The notes under the pieces were generated by a model. It was given only the letters and a program-made list of their open reading frames with translations. It was not told the origin of the DNA and did not search any database. 64,000 nt of DNA from Sisyra terminalis. Its lineage: Eukaryota; Arthropoda; Insecta; Neuroptera; Sisyridae. Both the position numbers and the translations under genes were made by a program. Where the stretch lies: assembly GCA_958496175.1 (NCBI GenBank), contig OY292276.1:53953080-54017079 (forward strand), read 5' to 3'. Of this stretch, positions 15,265 through 28,808 are shown in pieces (position 1 is the stretch's first letter; the number at the start of each line of letters is the position of its first letter).

Positions 15265-18200
15265 TTGTAAAATTGACTAATTTTTAACGCTAGATTTTAT
15301 AATAATAAATAAATACGTCCCTGAGTAAAATGAACTGGTATATTTTATACTCTTTATATAAAAATATATATTATACTAACATTTTCTATAAAAATTATTT
15401 TGTTAACATTAAATTTATATTACTATGATACTAGTATCGTGCAATTTTTTGCAGCTTATACAATAAATTAATGTTATTGATATTTTCTTGAATTATTTTT
15501 GATTTAATTTAAAACTAGCCTATTAGATATTTGAATTCTTTAAAAACCATTGAAAAAGCATTAAATGGTTCTTCAATTAGGTAAACGAACTCGGGGATCA
15601 GTCAAATTTGAATAATTATCAAGTATACTGATAGCTTATTTATAAATCTCAATAAAAAATTGCCTTAAAATCGAAAACGATACCCGTTGGTTATAAGCAA
15701 TTGAAATGTAACAATTAAGGTTGAACACATTGTTAAGTTTATATTATCTTCATTTGAGTTTACTGCAACTATGTCTATTTTTAATTATTGTAAAGAATGT
15801 TTTTAAAATATATTAAACAAAACAATCGGTGCTCCACGTTTATTGCTGTAGTTAAACAAATAGGATAAAGTTGAGAAGAATTGTAATATTTGGGTTTGAA
15901 TCATAAAATCGGTCAATTTCTAATACAAGGTAGCTTTAATTATTAGATTGCTTCATTAAAAATTGATAATTGAATCTCAATAATGTAGATAATCAATTAA
16001 TTGCATTCAATTTTGGAATGTTATATTAAACAAAACTACATAATGTTTATCATTCCTCATATATTTTATCATGAAAATAACGAATTGAAACTGTATTATA
16101 AAGATTTGTGAATAAAGAAAAAGTAATATCGTTGTTTATTTCTTTATTTTAAACTTTAGATTTTATTAATAGTTACTAGTTTACATAGAAATTAAAGATT
16201 TTATTAATTCAATTACTCAAAAATAACATCAGTTACTTAACTTTGACGAATTAATCAATATTTTCAAGATTTGTAATTTACTGTATTTTATGTTACTTTT
16301 AACAAATATATATTTCGCTTTATTGAAAAATTAATTAAGGAAGTTCTCTACTTTAGAGATTAGTAGTGCGACAATCACAAATCTCGGAAGAAATATGAAA
16401 AATATTGTTTGAATGACATACGAAAAACTTTGGATAGTTTATAAACAATTCATGCACTGTACAGAACTTTCTTAATATTGCCAGCAATAATTTCCGTCAC
16501 AATTAAATTTTATTTATGTTCAGATTGTAGGTTTATTTTTAGTTATGTTTTAGACATAAATTATGAATTGTAAAAAGCCTAGCAAAACTCAAAAATATGT
16601 ATTTTTATATTTCTTAAAATAAAAGTAAATTTTCTATACTTGAGCGGTGGTTTAAAAATATATATTTATTTTCTAATGAAAATACTTCGATTTTGTTCAC
16701 ATTAGACTTGTATTTCAACGTTTATCTTTTCAAGACTGGAATAAAACAGCTAAAACATTAATAAAAGTATACAGCTTTATCTAATTTTTAAATTAAAATG
16801 TTTTTTTCTTTGACTATTATTGTAGCACAAATTTTACATTCTATTATTTATTTAAAAAAAATGTATATGTTTTACTGCTATGTTTAGCGAAGGCGAATTT
16901 CAATTACAAAAAAATATTTTTCAATGGTCCCCTAAAGTTTTGAATTCTTTTGTGTTTGATGTGATTATGTTATGTTAGTAAGTATGAGCTTTCGTGTGGC
17001 CTTCAGAAGTGATTGGTGTAATATAAAGTTATTTGTCTTACCCTTATTTCCACCACAAAATAGAATAATTAAATCTAGAAAAAAAATAGATAAAAAAAAT
17101 AATTGCCTTTAAATTTGTTTGGGTTAGAAACTATCAGTGGCCATTGATGAAATTTGCTTGGCAATCGAAAGACGTATCTGACAAAGGCAACATATATTTT
17201 GCACAATTTGTCTATGATTTGCTTTTTAGGTGAATTATTGAATGTAAAATGCGTATTACAATAAGTTTATGATGTAAAATATACCAAACTTAGATATTAA
17301 TTGTTTACTCTTCTATAAATTCTTCTTTTGGATTGGTAGACTAAAGTCCAGTTTATTTTTTCTAATATAAATAGAAAAAATATCTATTATAATCTTAAAA
17401 ATGTATAAATAAATTCTAATCATTTAGAAATGATTTATAATTTTATTTTCTTACAAGTGCAGAGGAAGTCTTAAAATGAGATGAAATTAATTTAAATTCA
17501 GAGTGGCAATAGGAAAATTGTATTATAAAATATTTAATAAGCGGTTTAACAAATAGCCTCTAAGTTTACGAGTATTTTAAATAATCGATTTCCGGATTTT
17601 TTTCAAATATTGTTATCATTTATGCTAACAGTACAAATATCTATATTTTTACCTGACTGAAGGCTAAATATCTATAATTGTTTGCTACCGATTTAGAAAA
17701 TAAATATCAATGTTTACATGTTTAATATAACACAATGAAATTTATGGAACAAAACCAAAGTGCTCTTTGTAAAATTAATAATCTAAAATAAATAATATTT
17801 AAAATATTTATAGGAATGTTGTTATTCAACTAAAAAAATGTTTTTTTAAAGTTAGGTATTAGAGTTAGAGGAAATAAATCAAAGAGGGGAAATGTAAATA
17901 GTATGAATCTCCAGGTAAGATCCTGAAAAAATTAATATTAATTTTTTTCTGGCATTTTAATATTATCATTTAAGTAATTTTCAAACATCTGAAAATATGA
18001 TATAAAAATTTAAGTAAAGTGCAGGCTCTCGGATCATTAAATTCAGGGGTTGTTAATTAAAGCAAAGTATAAATTGGTATTATTTGGTCGTTTATCTCAG
18101 TTCTGTTTCGGAAGCAAAAAAAATAAATACATTTCATTCACATCAAAAAATATTTTTTTTTCACGTATACAAAAGTAAACCGCGTTTTTTATTTATTTAG

Positions 18201-18851
18201 GGATTAATATTGCATTTGCAACTGAATTCTATTGTCGAATTTGCTCAATTTCCGTCGCTGTATACTTCAGCGAAGATTGCAAAAATTAATCTACGCTGTG
18301 TTTTTGTTAGCGTATATGGTGTGACCCATTCTCAAATAAAGAAAATGTGAATTAGTAGACATTTCAATGAGAACGCATATTACAGTGAATCAAATTAATG
18401 TGTTAAGAACAACTTGGACCTTGGTGGTGGAATATGGATAAAGTAATCACCACTTTAAGTTTTATTTCATTTAATCGGCATAAACGTTCATTGAGAGTTT
18501 GTATTAGAAGATCCCTCTATTGCTACAATGATAGTTCATTATTGCATTTCAAAACCCATTGAGATACATCGATACAAGTTTATAAAATCGCATTGAAACA
18601 TCTGTTTTAATTCAAAAATTTGCTTAATGTGAAAATATAGTTCAAGTTTAATTTATTTATTTCTAGTGTAATTTTAAAAAAATAATAAAAAAAAAATAAT
18701 AAGTTCAAGTATTTATAAAATGTTAGAACTCAAAGTATTAAAAACAAGTATTTCTTAAAAAAAAAAATTAAACAGTGCATCATTCTTATAAAAGCAGTTC
18801 TATAATTGTGATAACAAATGAGTTATTGTTAATTAAAATAATTACTTAAAA
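15265..18851. other. Intergenic AT-rich stretch
   Basis: I see no coding exon or recognisable transposon here. The last 700 bp (from about 18150) probably include the promoter and 5' UTR of the SLC46-type gene, but no core promoter motif could be assigned. Confidence 0.45.
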
Positions 18852-21800
18852 ATGAAAATGTCTAAAACCAATTCAGCCCTCAGTGTGTTAAGCGACAATG
18901 AAGAATCTTCTGCAGACTTGAAAGAGTTAAAACCGGATGGCTTTTCCAAATTGTCTCTACGCGAAAAGCTTACGTTTTTAAGAAATTATATAACAGTGGA
19001 ACCGTTGGTCGCGTGCTATGTAATGCCATGTGTCTTAGCAAGTTTGGCTGTTCAAAATATGAATCTTCAAAAAGCATGTCGGGTCAACTTACAGTATTCT
19101 GAAGAGGTGCATTTTTGTAATATTTATATGAAATTATTTTTAAAGAATTATTTTTTTTTACTGCTTTAGTATCAAATATATAAATTGATAAATTTTTCTT
19201 TGGATATTTAGGCCAGTAAAGAATTAAGGATTTTAGATTGGGGGGCTTAACAGCACGGAGGGTAGGCTTTATTATCAAGGCCAACAATACAAAAGCTCAT
19301 GTATTGACCTTTCTCCTGAATCCGCTTCTGTTTGATTTTCGCAATTAAAAGCTCCTCATACTATTAACATTTATGCCAAAGTAAATGAAAGCAGGATCAA
19401 ATATTACCTACAACTTGATTCTGTTATTAATCCTCTTTAAATCTGAATTTAGTTTTAAATGTGGTCTTAAATAATTATATAAAGATGTTTAGCCACTGAT
19501 ATTCAGATATAGATTTATCTATAGTCATTAAATTGAATTTAAATTTTTTCGAATTTCGACAAAATATTTATCCTTATTTCTTATTAAAATTGCACAGAAA
19601 AACTTTAAAAAAATGTCAAAAAAATAGACAGGAAATGCTCAGGATAAACTACACTTATAATTAAAACTGGCAATAATCATGCTTTCATAAGGGCGATCAT
19701 CTACGGCTCAAAAATCCCAAGAGATTATAGATAATAAATATTTTTATGTACATAGTATTGACCGAATTGACGGTATAATTAATATAAAGGCGGAGGGAGT
19801 CTTCGATTGATTTGTTATACAAGGCGAACATTTACGGATACTAATCTGAAATTTCTGCTTATTTATTCTTGCCGTTATAATGATCGTAATATTTGAAAAT
19901 AATTTGCTACTTTTATGACCAAAAACCGAGAGTTGTATTTTATAATCATAAATACATACGACTTGTCTTCATTTATAAAATATGTGTATTTTTATAAACG
20001 TCACAGTAAACGTTAATAATTTATTATTTTTATAACGTTAAACGTCACAATTTCAATGAATTCAATCACAATAAAAATTAAATATGTAAATTGAAATTCT
20101 TAGAAACCCCCTGTGCTACAGGTCGTTTTAAAATTCGATTTAGATACAATAACAGTAAATGTGTATTATATAAGTATAATCTATATAATATTTCTTTGTA
20201 TATTTTTGCGAACTTTAAAAATACAGCCATTATTTATTAAAAGACAAATATATTAACTAACATTTAAAGCTCATACCAGGATAAACATAGAATGTTGTCA
20301 AACTTTTTCCCACATTTTGAGCACATATTCTTTCCTATTATAAAGAAAGTAAATTCAGATATTAATGTTTTAAACTTTATCTCAAATATGATAGTTTATA
20401 TAATCCATGAAAGTTCAAAAATTTATAAATGAATGAAATTAATTTTCATTAATAATCCTGCAAAAGAAAATTGGGAATGTAGATCCAAACAAATACTTAA
20501 TTTTTAAGGAAAATACAAATAAAGGTATTAAATTATGGACCAGTGCAATTCTTAGAAACTAAAGCAATTGAAAATCAGACCTATTTTTATTCATTCGCAA
20601 ATAAATGAGCTTTTTCCTCAATTGTGATGTCAGGTTTTTTTCCAGAATTCATTTCAGTATCGTTTTTATTATTGAATTGTTAACTGCATTAATATGCATT
20701 AATGACTTACGCCTTGGATTTTTTGGGATGAACTACAGTCCTTTTCAATATTTGGAAACTTAATTGGTGTTGATAAATTTTATTTAATTGTTGCACCTAG
20801 TACAAACTTTATTACAACAAAAAAATACAATGGATCCATTGCCGACGCAAAATTTGATTGATTTGGAATTTTGGGATAAAAGTTATCCAATGAATGAATA
20901 AAATAGCAAAACTACATTGTATATACTTGCGATAAAAGTACTTGTTCACTTTTCTTTACTAAAAGCTTTTTGAGACATTTTTTCCAATTTCCCACAAATA
21001 ATTTAAGAAGGATTTAAAAGGGATGCAAATTCAGGATTGAAACCTTATCAGAAGAGCAATTTTGACAATAGTTTGTCATTAAACTATTTAGTAATTGTAG
21101 TTGGATAATAAAATGAACAATATGTAAACAATTATATAAAAATACTTTATGTTTTCAATATCCATAATTCAAAAGTGTTTCAAAAACAAAGCAAAAAGTT
21201 TCTCCGTTATCTTATATCTTATACAGCAACCAAAATAACTGTAGATATTCTGTAAGATATAAAATATATTTTCGTTAATGGGAGGTCAATTTATTTTTAA
21301 GAATTTACCCAATGATTTTTTCAACTTTAAAATTTCTCAGAATTTATTGTTATTGAAAACCGAAAGTAGCTGTTCTGATATCAATTTCTCAACATTTCAT
21401 ATTGAAACAATATACATTTAAGAACTTTGTATATTAATTAAGCCTAATGAACGTCAAGAATTAATTTAAAGCAAATTATTATTACCATATGTGATACATT
21501 TTCTCATATTGTAATATCTTGAATAGAACATTGTTCTATGTTTAAATCTATACGAATATATTTCAATTTTTCACCTCTGATTTTAGAATTTAAAAGCCTG
21601 AATAAAACCACTATTGAAACCCTAAACTGTTCTATTATTTAACTAATTAAATATTATGACACATATAAATATTATTTAACGGTACATAAACATCACCGGC
21701 TTTGTTGGAGCTAAATAAATATTAAACTTCAACATCCATATCCTATTTTGCTTTGTTGAAAACGCGACGAATATAATAATTGGTATCAAAATGAATAAAT

Positions 21801-24800
21801 CACGTTTAATTTCATCATATTTATAGTTCATATCCAATTTTCCTTGACATGGTACTTTTTATATTTGTTTGTTTCATTAGTAAAACGTTTTTGACTTTAA
21901 CATTTGATCCAAATTAATGTAATCAAAGAGTATACTTTTTTAGTCTAGAAGATGGTTTTTACATTAGGCAAATATCTTTATATCTAACTGGTTTACTTAG
22001 CATTGATTTTTTTAAATGAGAAATCATTAATTTATTTACAAGTTGGAAGATTTTAATTCATTGAAAACATCTATTTTGTAAAAAAAAACTTAATTAATAT
22101 AATGATAGATATTTTTTTCTTTGAATCATTTATTTTTATAATTCCTAAGGGCTAACCCGACTAGAATTTATCGCGAGGACTCGATGAGGACATTGTCAGG
22201 TTAACCTGATAACCTGATAAGGTCCAAGTCAGGATACCTCATAAGGACCTGATAAGGATGTAACGCAGATGACCTATGAGGTCCTTATCAGGGTTCCCTA
22301 GTACAGTCCTGATCAGGATTACCTTATACAATCCTGATCTTGATTTCTTTACATGATCCTTATCTGAATTACATTGTTGTACGGTAGCAATCAGGATTGC
22401 CTCACGTGGACCTGATCAGGACTTCCTTACATAATCCTACTCCGGATTCTCTCACTTTAATCCGGTCAGGATTACCTGACATGAACCTTATTTGGATTGC
22501 CTTACACGATCCCAATCAGGATTGCCCCATTAGGCCCTTACTATAGTAAGCTTATTAAGATCTGAAGAGTTCTAATTATTATTACCAAAATTATTGTTAT
22601 TATAATTTTTATAATTAGTACATATAAAAAGTTCTAATGAGGAAATCCTTGTTTTAACCTGATAAGGTCCTTATAATACTTCAAAGCAACTCAGGAAAAA
22701 ATTCTAGTCGGGAAGTTTGTATGTAACAATAATAATAAAATTTACCTGATAGTTATATTATATTGCTTGTAAATTAACGATTATACTTTGACTACAAAAT
22801 TTAGAATCGGCTTCGGATTGATATTTTAATGATACTCAGGCGGTATATAGGTACTAATGAAATATTAAGACCCTGGAAGTTGTATGGCTTTATTTTATTA
22901 AGAATTGTTATAAGTTTCTTGATAATAATTTATAATATAAGGGGCTTATATACCTATTCATGTTTTAAGGTTTTCCTTTAAGAAATGTAGTTAATATTTA
23001 CTGGTCTATACTTTAGTTAAAAATTTACTGTAATTTTAAAAATATGTATAATGAATATATTAATTTTTTAAGGTATGTACTGCACTAATAGAACGAAACA
23101 CAGCGAACTATTCCCGACAAGAAGTGGAAGTACAAACCTTAGTCGCAGGGATGGCTGTATGGAAAACAGCGATCCAATGTTCAATTCCTGCATTCTTAAT
23201 AATGTTTCTGGGATCGTGGAGCGATCGAAGGGCTCGTCGAAAACCATGCATGCTTTTGCCAATAACCGGGGAGTTCATGACCACCGTGGGACTCATTCTA
23301 TGCACATACTATTTCCTAGAATGGCCGATGGAAGTGGCCGGTGTGATTGAGGCATTTTTTCCGGCCATCACCGGAGGTTGGATGACAATGTTTATGGCTA
23401 TATTTAGCTACATCGCCGACACAACGTCCGTCGAGAATCGCACCTTTCGAATTGGAGTTGTGAATATATTTATTTCCTTGGGAATACCAATCGGGACGGC
23501 TCTAAGTGGTGTTTTGTATAAAGTTATCGGATTTTATTGGATATTTTCTATTTCACTGATTATGTATGCGAGTGGATTCTTTTATGGAATCTTTCGAATT
23601 AAGGAAGCAAGGAAGCCTGAAGTTGTGAAGGTTAATAATTTTTTTACGGACTTTTTTAATCCACAACATGTACTTGAAACGTTCAAAACTGTTACGAAGA
23701 AACGACAAGGAAATAAACAGCGCCTGATCATTTTACTTATGCTTCTGTATAGTGTTGTAATTGGACCACTTTATGGTATGTTGTTTTATTTATTTCGATC
23801 TATTTAACGAACCTATTTTTTACGTGCAATAGTTTTAATGTCCTTAATATAAAATATCCAAATTAGGCAGAAGAATATACAAAGTTTATGCCCGAAATTG
23901 GAACTTAGAAAATTGTACCATTGGGATTAAGGTGGTAATTAGAATCCAGAAAAAAATATCTACAACTATACTAAAAAAGAAATAAACCAATCTTTGAAAT
24001 ATAAAAAATCTGAGGACTAGAAGAAAATCTCAAATGGAATTCAAAAGATTTTAAATTGTAAGCTTCAAAAATAAGAACAAATATAGAGGTCAACCCAAGA
24101 ATTTGAGAAAAAATTAATCGAAATCAATCGAACTTTTGAATCAAAATTCATGAAGAATGTATTATTCCAATTAAAATCCTTATTTTTTCTAATAAAATTA
24201 AATCATTTTGATATTCCAATATTATATAAACTTAATTTAAAAACAAATTGTTAACAATAGTGAAGGGAATGAATCATACTATTTTAGCGATTATTTTGAT
24301 CCAGAAAGACGATTGAAAGAAATAACATAACAGTCTAGATTGTAATGATTTCTATAATCTTTGATTGATTGATTATCTTTTATGATTTTCATAAAGCATT
24401 GATTTATATTTTTATTGTCTCCGGTAGTTTTCCCATCATAAATCATAGAGCAATTTGTGTTTACGTAAAGTTATATTTCACTATTTCCAGTAAAGATTAA
24501 TACTTGGATTTTTCTGAGATTTTCTTCATTATGGTTAATCAATGCTTTTGTTAAAGTAATCAATCAAGATAACAAATTGTTGAAATCTACAAATAACTAT
24601 TAATAAAATTGTAAACACCTACGCCTAACACTTTGTAATTAAAAACCAACCACTTTCATTCCGTTGCGATTTTTATTAAATATGTAATTAAATTTCCATT
24701 AAAAAGGATTAATGAGATCTCCAAACCATTTTACATATCGCAGTTTGATATTGGTTGAGGTCTTAAACGAATCTAGGATTATTAAACAGCGGTTTTAAAT

Positions 24801-27800
24801 TATAAAAAAAATCAATATTATGACAACGACTTAAAAATTTCGAAAAAAAATCATTGCCGTTAAAAAAATACATAACTATTATCTGAAAATATATACCTCC
24901 CAACAGTAAGTAAATAAGATATTAGAAACATGAAAGCTCAAAGCTCATTTTCAATTTACAGATCTTTATTGCCTTCAACACATTCATAAAAACTTTTACT
25001 CGAAGTTTAAGTCAATGTTTTGCAAGAATTAGAATTCTGGTAATTAAAAATCACAAGAGGTAGAAAAATATCATAAATACATTATAATTACACGGACGAT
25101 TTTATTGTTCGGGATTGTTTTGTTCCATATGAGAATTGTTGGCAAAAGTAAAACTAGTTACCAAAATTGAAACTTTTGAATCATCAGTTGTAGATGTGCG
25201 TCATAGACTTATCTTTGGAATTCTTATTTGTTTATTTTATTGTTCAAAATGAAATATCTCAAACAATAATTTTCGAGTACATTATTTTATTAAGTTAATA
25301 TTGAGTCTCCTAAACATATATACAAAAAACTATTAAAGAATAGATAGGCAAAAATTCTATTGATAAAACTTATACCGAAGGCATGTAGGAAATCGTTTGA
25401 TCTATATTGATAAATTTTGTTTCAAGATCCATAAACTTATGATATTTTTTTCATCAATTTGATTTCGGTTCCGATAATATACAAATATATATAATTTGGA
25501 GTTTTCACTTAATAAAATACGGCTTAAAGAATCTTCTAAGTGCTTGTTTTGGAGGAAATCACTCTACTGTTGATATAAACATCGTGTTCAACTTAATCAA
25601 TTACCGCGTGAATTGATTAAGTGTGACTGACCGATCAGGGGCAATAAATTATAAAACATTTCTTTTCATTTTCTATTTGAAAGTTAAACTAGTGAATCAT
25701 ATATGTGACTTCAATTATCCTAGTCTTAAAAATTTACATGCCTTAATTAAATAATAAACAACCTTTTACTTTATAAACTCTACGTTTTCTTTTTTGAGCT
25801 AAAGATCGGAAAATAAAGAAGTCATTTCTGTCGTTTGTATCACTTAACTTCTATTCAAATTGCCTTAAACTATATTCTAAACAGCCACTTTAAGATTTTC
25901 TGTGGAAAAACAGGAAATATATAATTCAAACATTTGATTTTCAGGAGAAAATGCTGTGGCTTATCTATTTGCCCGTTACCGGTTCAATTGGGACGAAGTG
26001 GATTTCAGTCTTTATGCGACATATGGTGTTATCATCAATTTAATAGGTAAGACACATCTTCACTCGACCCATCAAATGTGAAATCTTAATTTGCACCTCA
26101 CTTAAACTATTAGTAGTTTATGGCTAGACCAATTGAATAAGACAATTGCTCAAAGGAAATATATACATATATACGCTAAGAGTTAGAGAAGATTAAAAAC
26201 TTTTGTCTTGATACCAGTTTTTCTTGAATTTTTCAATCCCAAAATTATAACTTAATTAGACGGAACATAATTTAGTTCTATAAATAATTCATAAGAAATT
26301 CAACATCAAAACAATCTTAATTTATATTTGTAGATATAAAATGATTATCAGTAAGATGCAATTATAATTACATTAATTGATCATAATTAGTATGTTTTTA
26401 GTTGTCGGTTCTAAAAAGCAGCTTTGCATGGCAGCATTTAATTAAAATGATTAAACAGTCAAATCAAAATTAGTATTGAAATGATTTATTAATATATATA
26501 TATATACATATGAGCCGTCTGATTTCATTGACATCACAATTTTATAGATTTAAATTACAACAAGGTTATCATTTGGGGTCGCTCAATTGACGCAATTTTT
26601 ATTTTTTTGAAATAATTATAAATTACACACATTTTGTATGAACATACGGAGCTTTATCAATAGCCCAATTGAATTATTCGCAATATCAGTTTGGCGTTAT
26701 CTCCAATAAAAAAAGGTGTAAAAAATTAAGCTGTTTTGACTCCTCAAGGATAAGCCGTTACTTTAATTATAACTAATTATTGTTGGAATAATTATATTCT
26801 AGTTGTTTTCACCACTGGGTTTCCCAATTTAGGCTTTGTAAACAAAAATTCATAATAATATTTCTGAGAATTATAATTTTGAAATGAAATGATAAACAAT
26901 TTTGGTAATTCCAAATCATGAATTTATAACTTTGTTTTTTTTTCTAACAAATCAAGTTCTTACTACCATATATATCAATTCTCCGATTTACGAGGAAGAT
27001 TCCTTGGAAAATCGAATGTACCAATTCATTTAAAATAATTGGTACCATTTGATATTTAGAAGGTTTGGTATTTAGATATCATTTGGTATTTAGGGGAAAT
27101 ATCGTAGTATATATAAACTTTTCATTTGATAGGATTTTAAGACAAAAGGTCCACAAACGAAATATTCAAAACTAAAACTTTCAGAAATAAGGAGCAATTA
27201 AAGATTGAAAATGTGGAAAATTAATTTTTCTTTTGTAGTATTCTTGCGAGTAACTTCAGAAGTAGATCAAGGAGTTCAAGGGGGGCTAAATCCCTCTTCC
27301 AAAAGTATCTGGGTTTTCTTGAGGGGAAATATCGTAGTATATATAAACTTATAATTTGATAGGATTTTAAGACAAAAGGTCCACAAGCGAAGTATTGAAA
27401 ACTAAAACTTTCAAAAATAAGGAGCAATTAAAGATTGAAAATGTGGAAGATTATTTTTTTTTGTAGTATTCTTGCGAATAACTTCAGAAGTAAATCAAGG
27501 AGTTCAAGGGGGGCTAAATCCCTTTCTTCCAAAAGTATCTGGGTTTACTTATTACAAATATTAAATTACGAAGTGATTGAAGAATTGAATTCAGGTAAAC
27601 CGAGAAGATTACGACTATGCTTATGTAAAATAAAATTTTGCGTTCATTTTTTTGATTACCATGATAAAAACTGGTCTCAAATCAATGGCGGACTAAGGCT
27701 AAAACGGGCCCTAGACAACATTGTAATTCCGGGCCTATTTTTCAGTCATTATACACATGGCATTTTTCTGTTCAATGAAAACTAATTCTCTAGATACGCT

Positions 27801-28729
27801 GTACAAAATTTTGGATTTTTCGTCCATAAATCTCTGTTAATATTATGTAGCAGTATGAGTTGCGTACAAAATAACGTGTCTTAAATGTGCCAGAATTTCC
27901 CAACATCACTTAATCAAAAATGTTCCAAATCAAGTGATTACAAATCTGAATTTAATATTTCTAAAATATACGGTAAATAGGGTGCCCAAACGTTAAAAAA
28001 ACACGGCCAATTAAATAAATAAAAAGACGTATCTGAATAACTAACATACGAAATTTCATAAGTCTCACAGAAGATTAACTTCTTTCAAAAATTGGATTTT
28101 TTAACAAGCATGCATTATACACTTCTTTGAGACCTAAGTTTTAATTTCAAACCTTCATTGCAGGTACTCTCATATCCATAACAATTTTCAGCAACTGGTT
28201 ACAATTAGATGATACAATTATCGGAATATTAGCATGTTTAAGCAAAATAGCAGCCAGCTTTATTTATGCTTTTAGTAAAACAGCCACCGTGTTTTATATA
28301 GGTAAGTTTCTTTAACAGTTTCCATAAAAAACTATTGCAAATATTTAATTTTTTTAGCACCCATAGTGGATATAATAAGTGGTGCTGGTTCCATTGCAAT
28401 TCGATCTATAACGACAAAAATAGTCGGACCCAGTGAACAAGGAAAGATCCATTCACTTTTTGGTGTTTGCGAAGCTGTGGTGCCAATAATTTATAGTCCT
28501 TTGTATAGTCTTATTTATGTTAATACTTTAGAAACATTACCCGGGGCATTTTTTATATTGGGAGCTGGATTAACTTTACCTGCAATCGGTATATTTGCGT
28601 AAGTGTTAATTTAAAAAAACAATATTAAAAATTAAATTGCTAATATAATTTATTTTTAGATGGATGTACGTTTTACAAAATCGTGATAAGAACAATGAGT
28701 CTCTTCTTCGCCAAACAACTAAATTTTAA
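18852..28729 (+). CDS. SLC46-type major facilitator transporter (proton-coupled folate transporter-like)
   Basis: Six exons: 18852-19106, 23073-23775, 25945-26046, 28164-28301, 28358-28598 and 28660-28729, giving 502 residues with all junctions GT..AG and in phase. A hydrophilic N-terminus of about 45 residues is followed by VEPLVACYVMPC (first membrane segment) and repeated hydrophobic helices typical of a 12-helix MFS protein. The signature GSWSDRRARRKP (about residues 132-143) is the SLC46/PCFT loop 2-3 motif; FFPAITGGWMTMFMAIFSYI and a second-half loop follow. Vertebrate relatives move folate (SLC46A1) or muropeptides and small drugs (A2/A3) with protons across plasma or lysosomal membranes; insects have several copies and the substrate of this one cannot be read from the sequence. 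Two ATGs (18852, 18858) are usable. It converges on the minus-strand gene ending at 28809. Confidence 0.9.
19107..23072. other. First intron of the SLC46-type gene
   Basis: A 3966-bp intron between GTGCAT at 19107 and the TTTTTTAAG acceptor at 23072. Most is AT-rich and featureless; a TIR-flanked minisatellite at 22156-22712 is listed separately. Confidence 0.7.
22156..22712. mobile_element. Short TIR element with internal degenerate ~25-bp minisatellite
   Basis: CCCGACTAGAAT at 22156-22167 is repeated inverted at 22701-22712. Inside, 22200-22290 holds palindromic GATAAGGACC/GGTCCTTATC blocks, and 22290-22540 holds about nine degenerate copies of a 24-26-bp unit of the type TCCTGATCAGGATTACCTTA. 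No clear target-site duplication was found, so the superfamily is unknown. Confidence 0.55.
23776..25944. other. Second intron of the SLC46-type gene
   Basis: A 2169-bp AT-rich intron bounded by GTATGT (23776) and TTTTCAG (25944). No repeats, exons or transposons recognised. Confidence 0.6.
26047..28163. other. Third intron of the SLC46-type gene
   Basis: A 2117-bp intron bounded by GTAAGA (26047) and TTGCAG (28163). It contains a short AT dinucleotide run near 26495 and a 230-bp tandem duplication at 27093-27546; the open frame at 27435-27785 lies partly in that duplication and shows no recognisable protein. Confidence 0.6.
27093..27546 (+). repeat. Tandem duplication, 230-bp unit, two copies
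   Basis: The segment from GGGGAAATATCGTAGTATAT at 27093 to AAGTATCTGGGTTT near 27316 is repeated from 27323 to about 27546, with only scattered substitutions and a 2-3-bp indel. It lies within intron 3 of the SLC46-type gene. Confidence 0.8.
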
Positions 28730-28761
28730 AATCGTGAAAGTACGATGTAATATATTAATAC

Positions 28762-28767
28762 TTTATT
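28762..28767 (-). terminator. Candidate poly(A) signal of the minus-strand gene
   Basis: TTTATT on the plus strand (AATAAA on the minus) lies 42 bp beyond the stop of the minus-strand gene and inside the 79-bp gap to the convergent transporter gene. Plus-strand signals (ATTAAA at 28808, AATAAA at about 28885) lie inside the opposite coding exon, so the two 3' ends probably overlap. Confidence 0.45.
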
Positions 28768-28808
28768 TGTAAAAACAATATTTTAGATTATTAACAATAT
28801 TATAAATA

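Noticed and set aside
27435..27785. 116-codon open frame in transporter intron 3
   Set aside because: It begins within a tandem duplication, and the part outside has no recognisable similarity.
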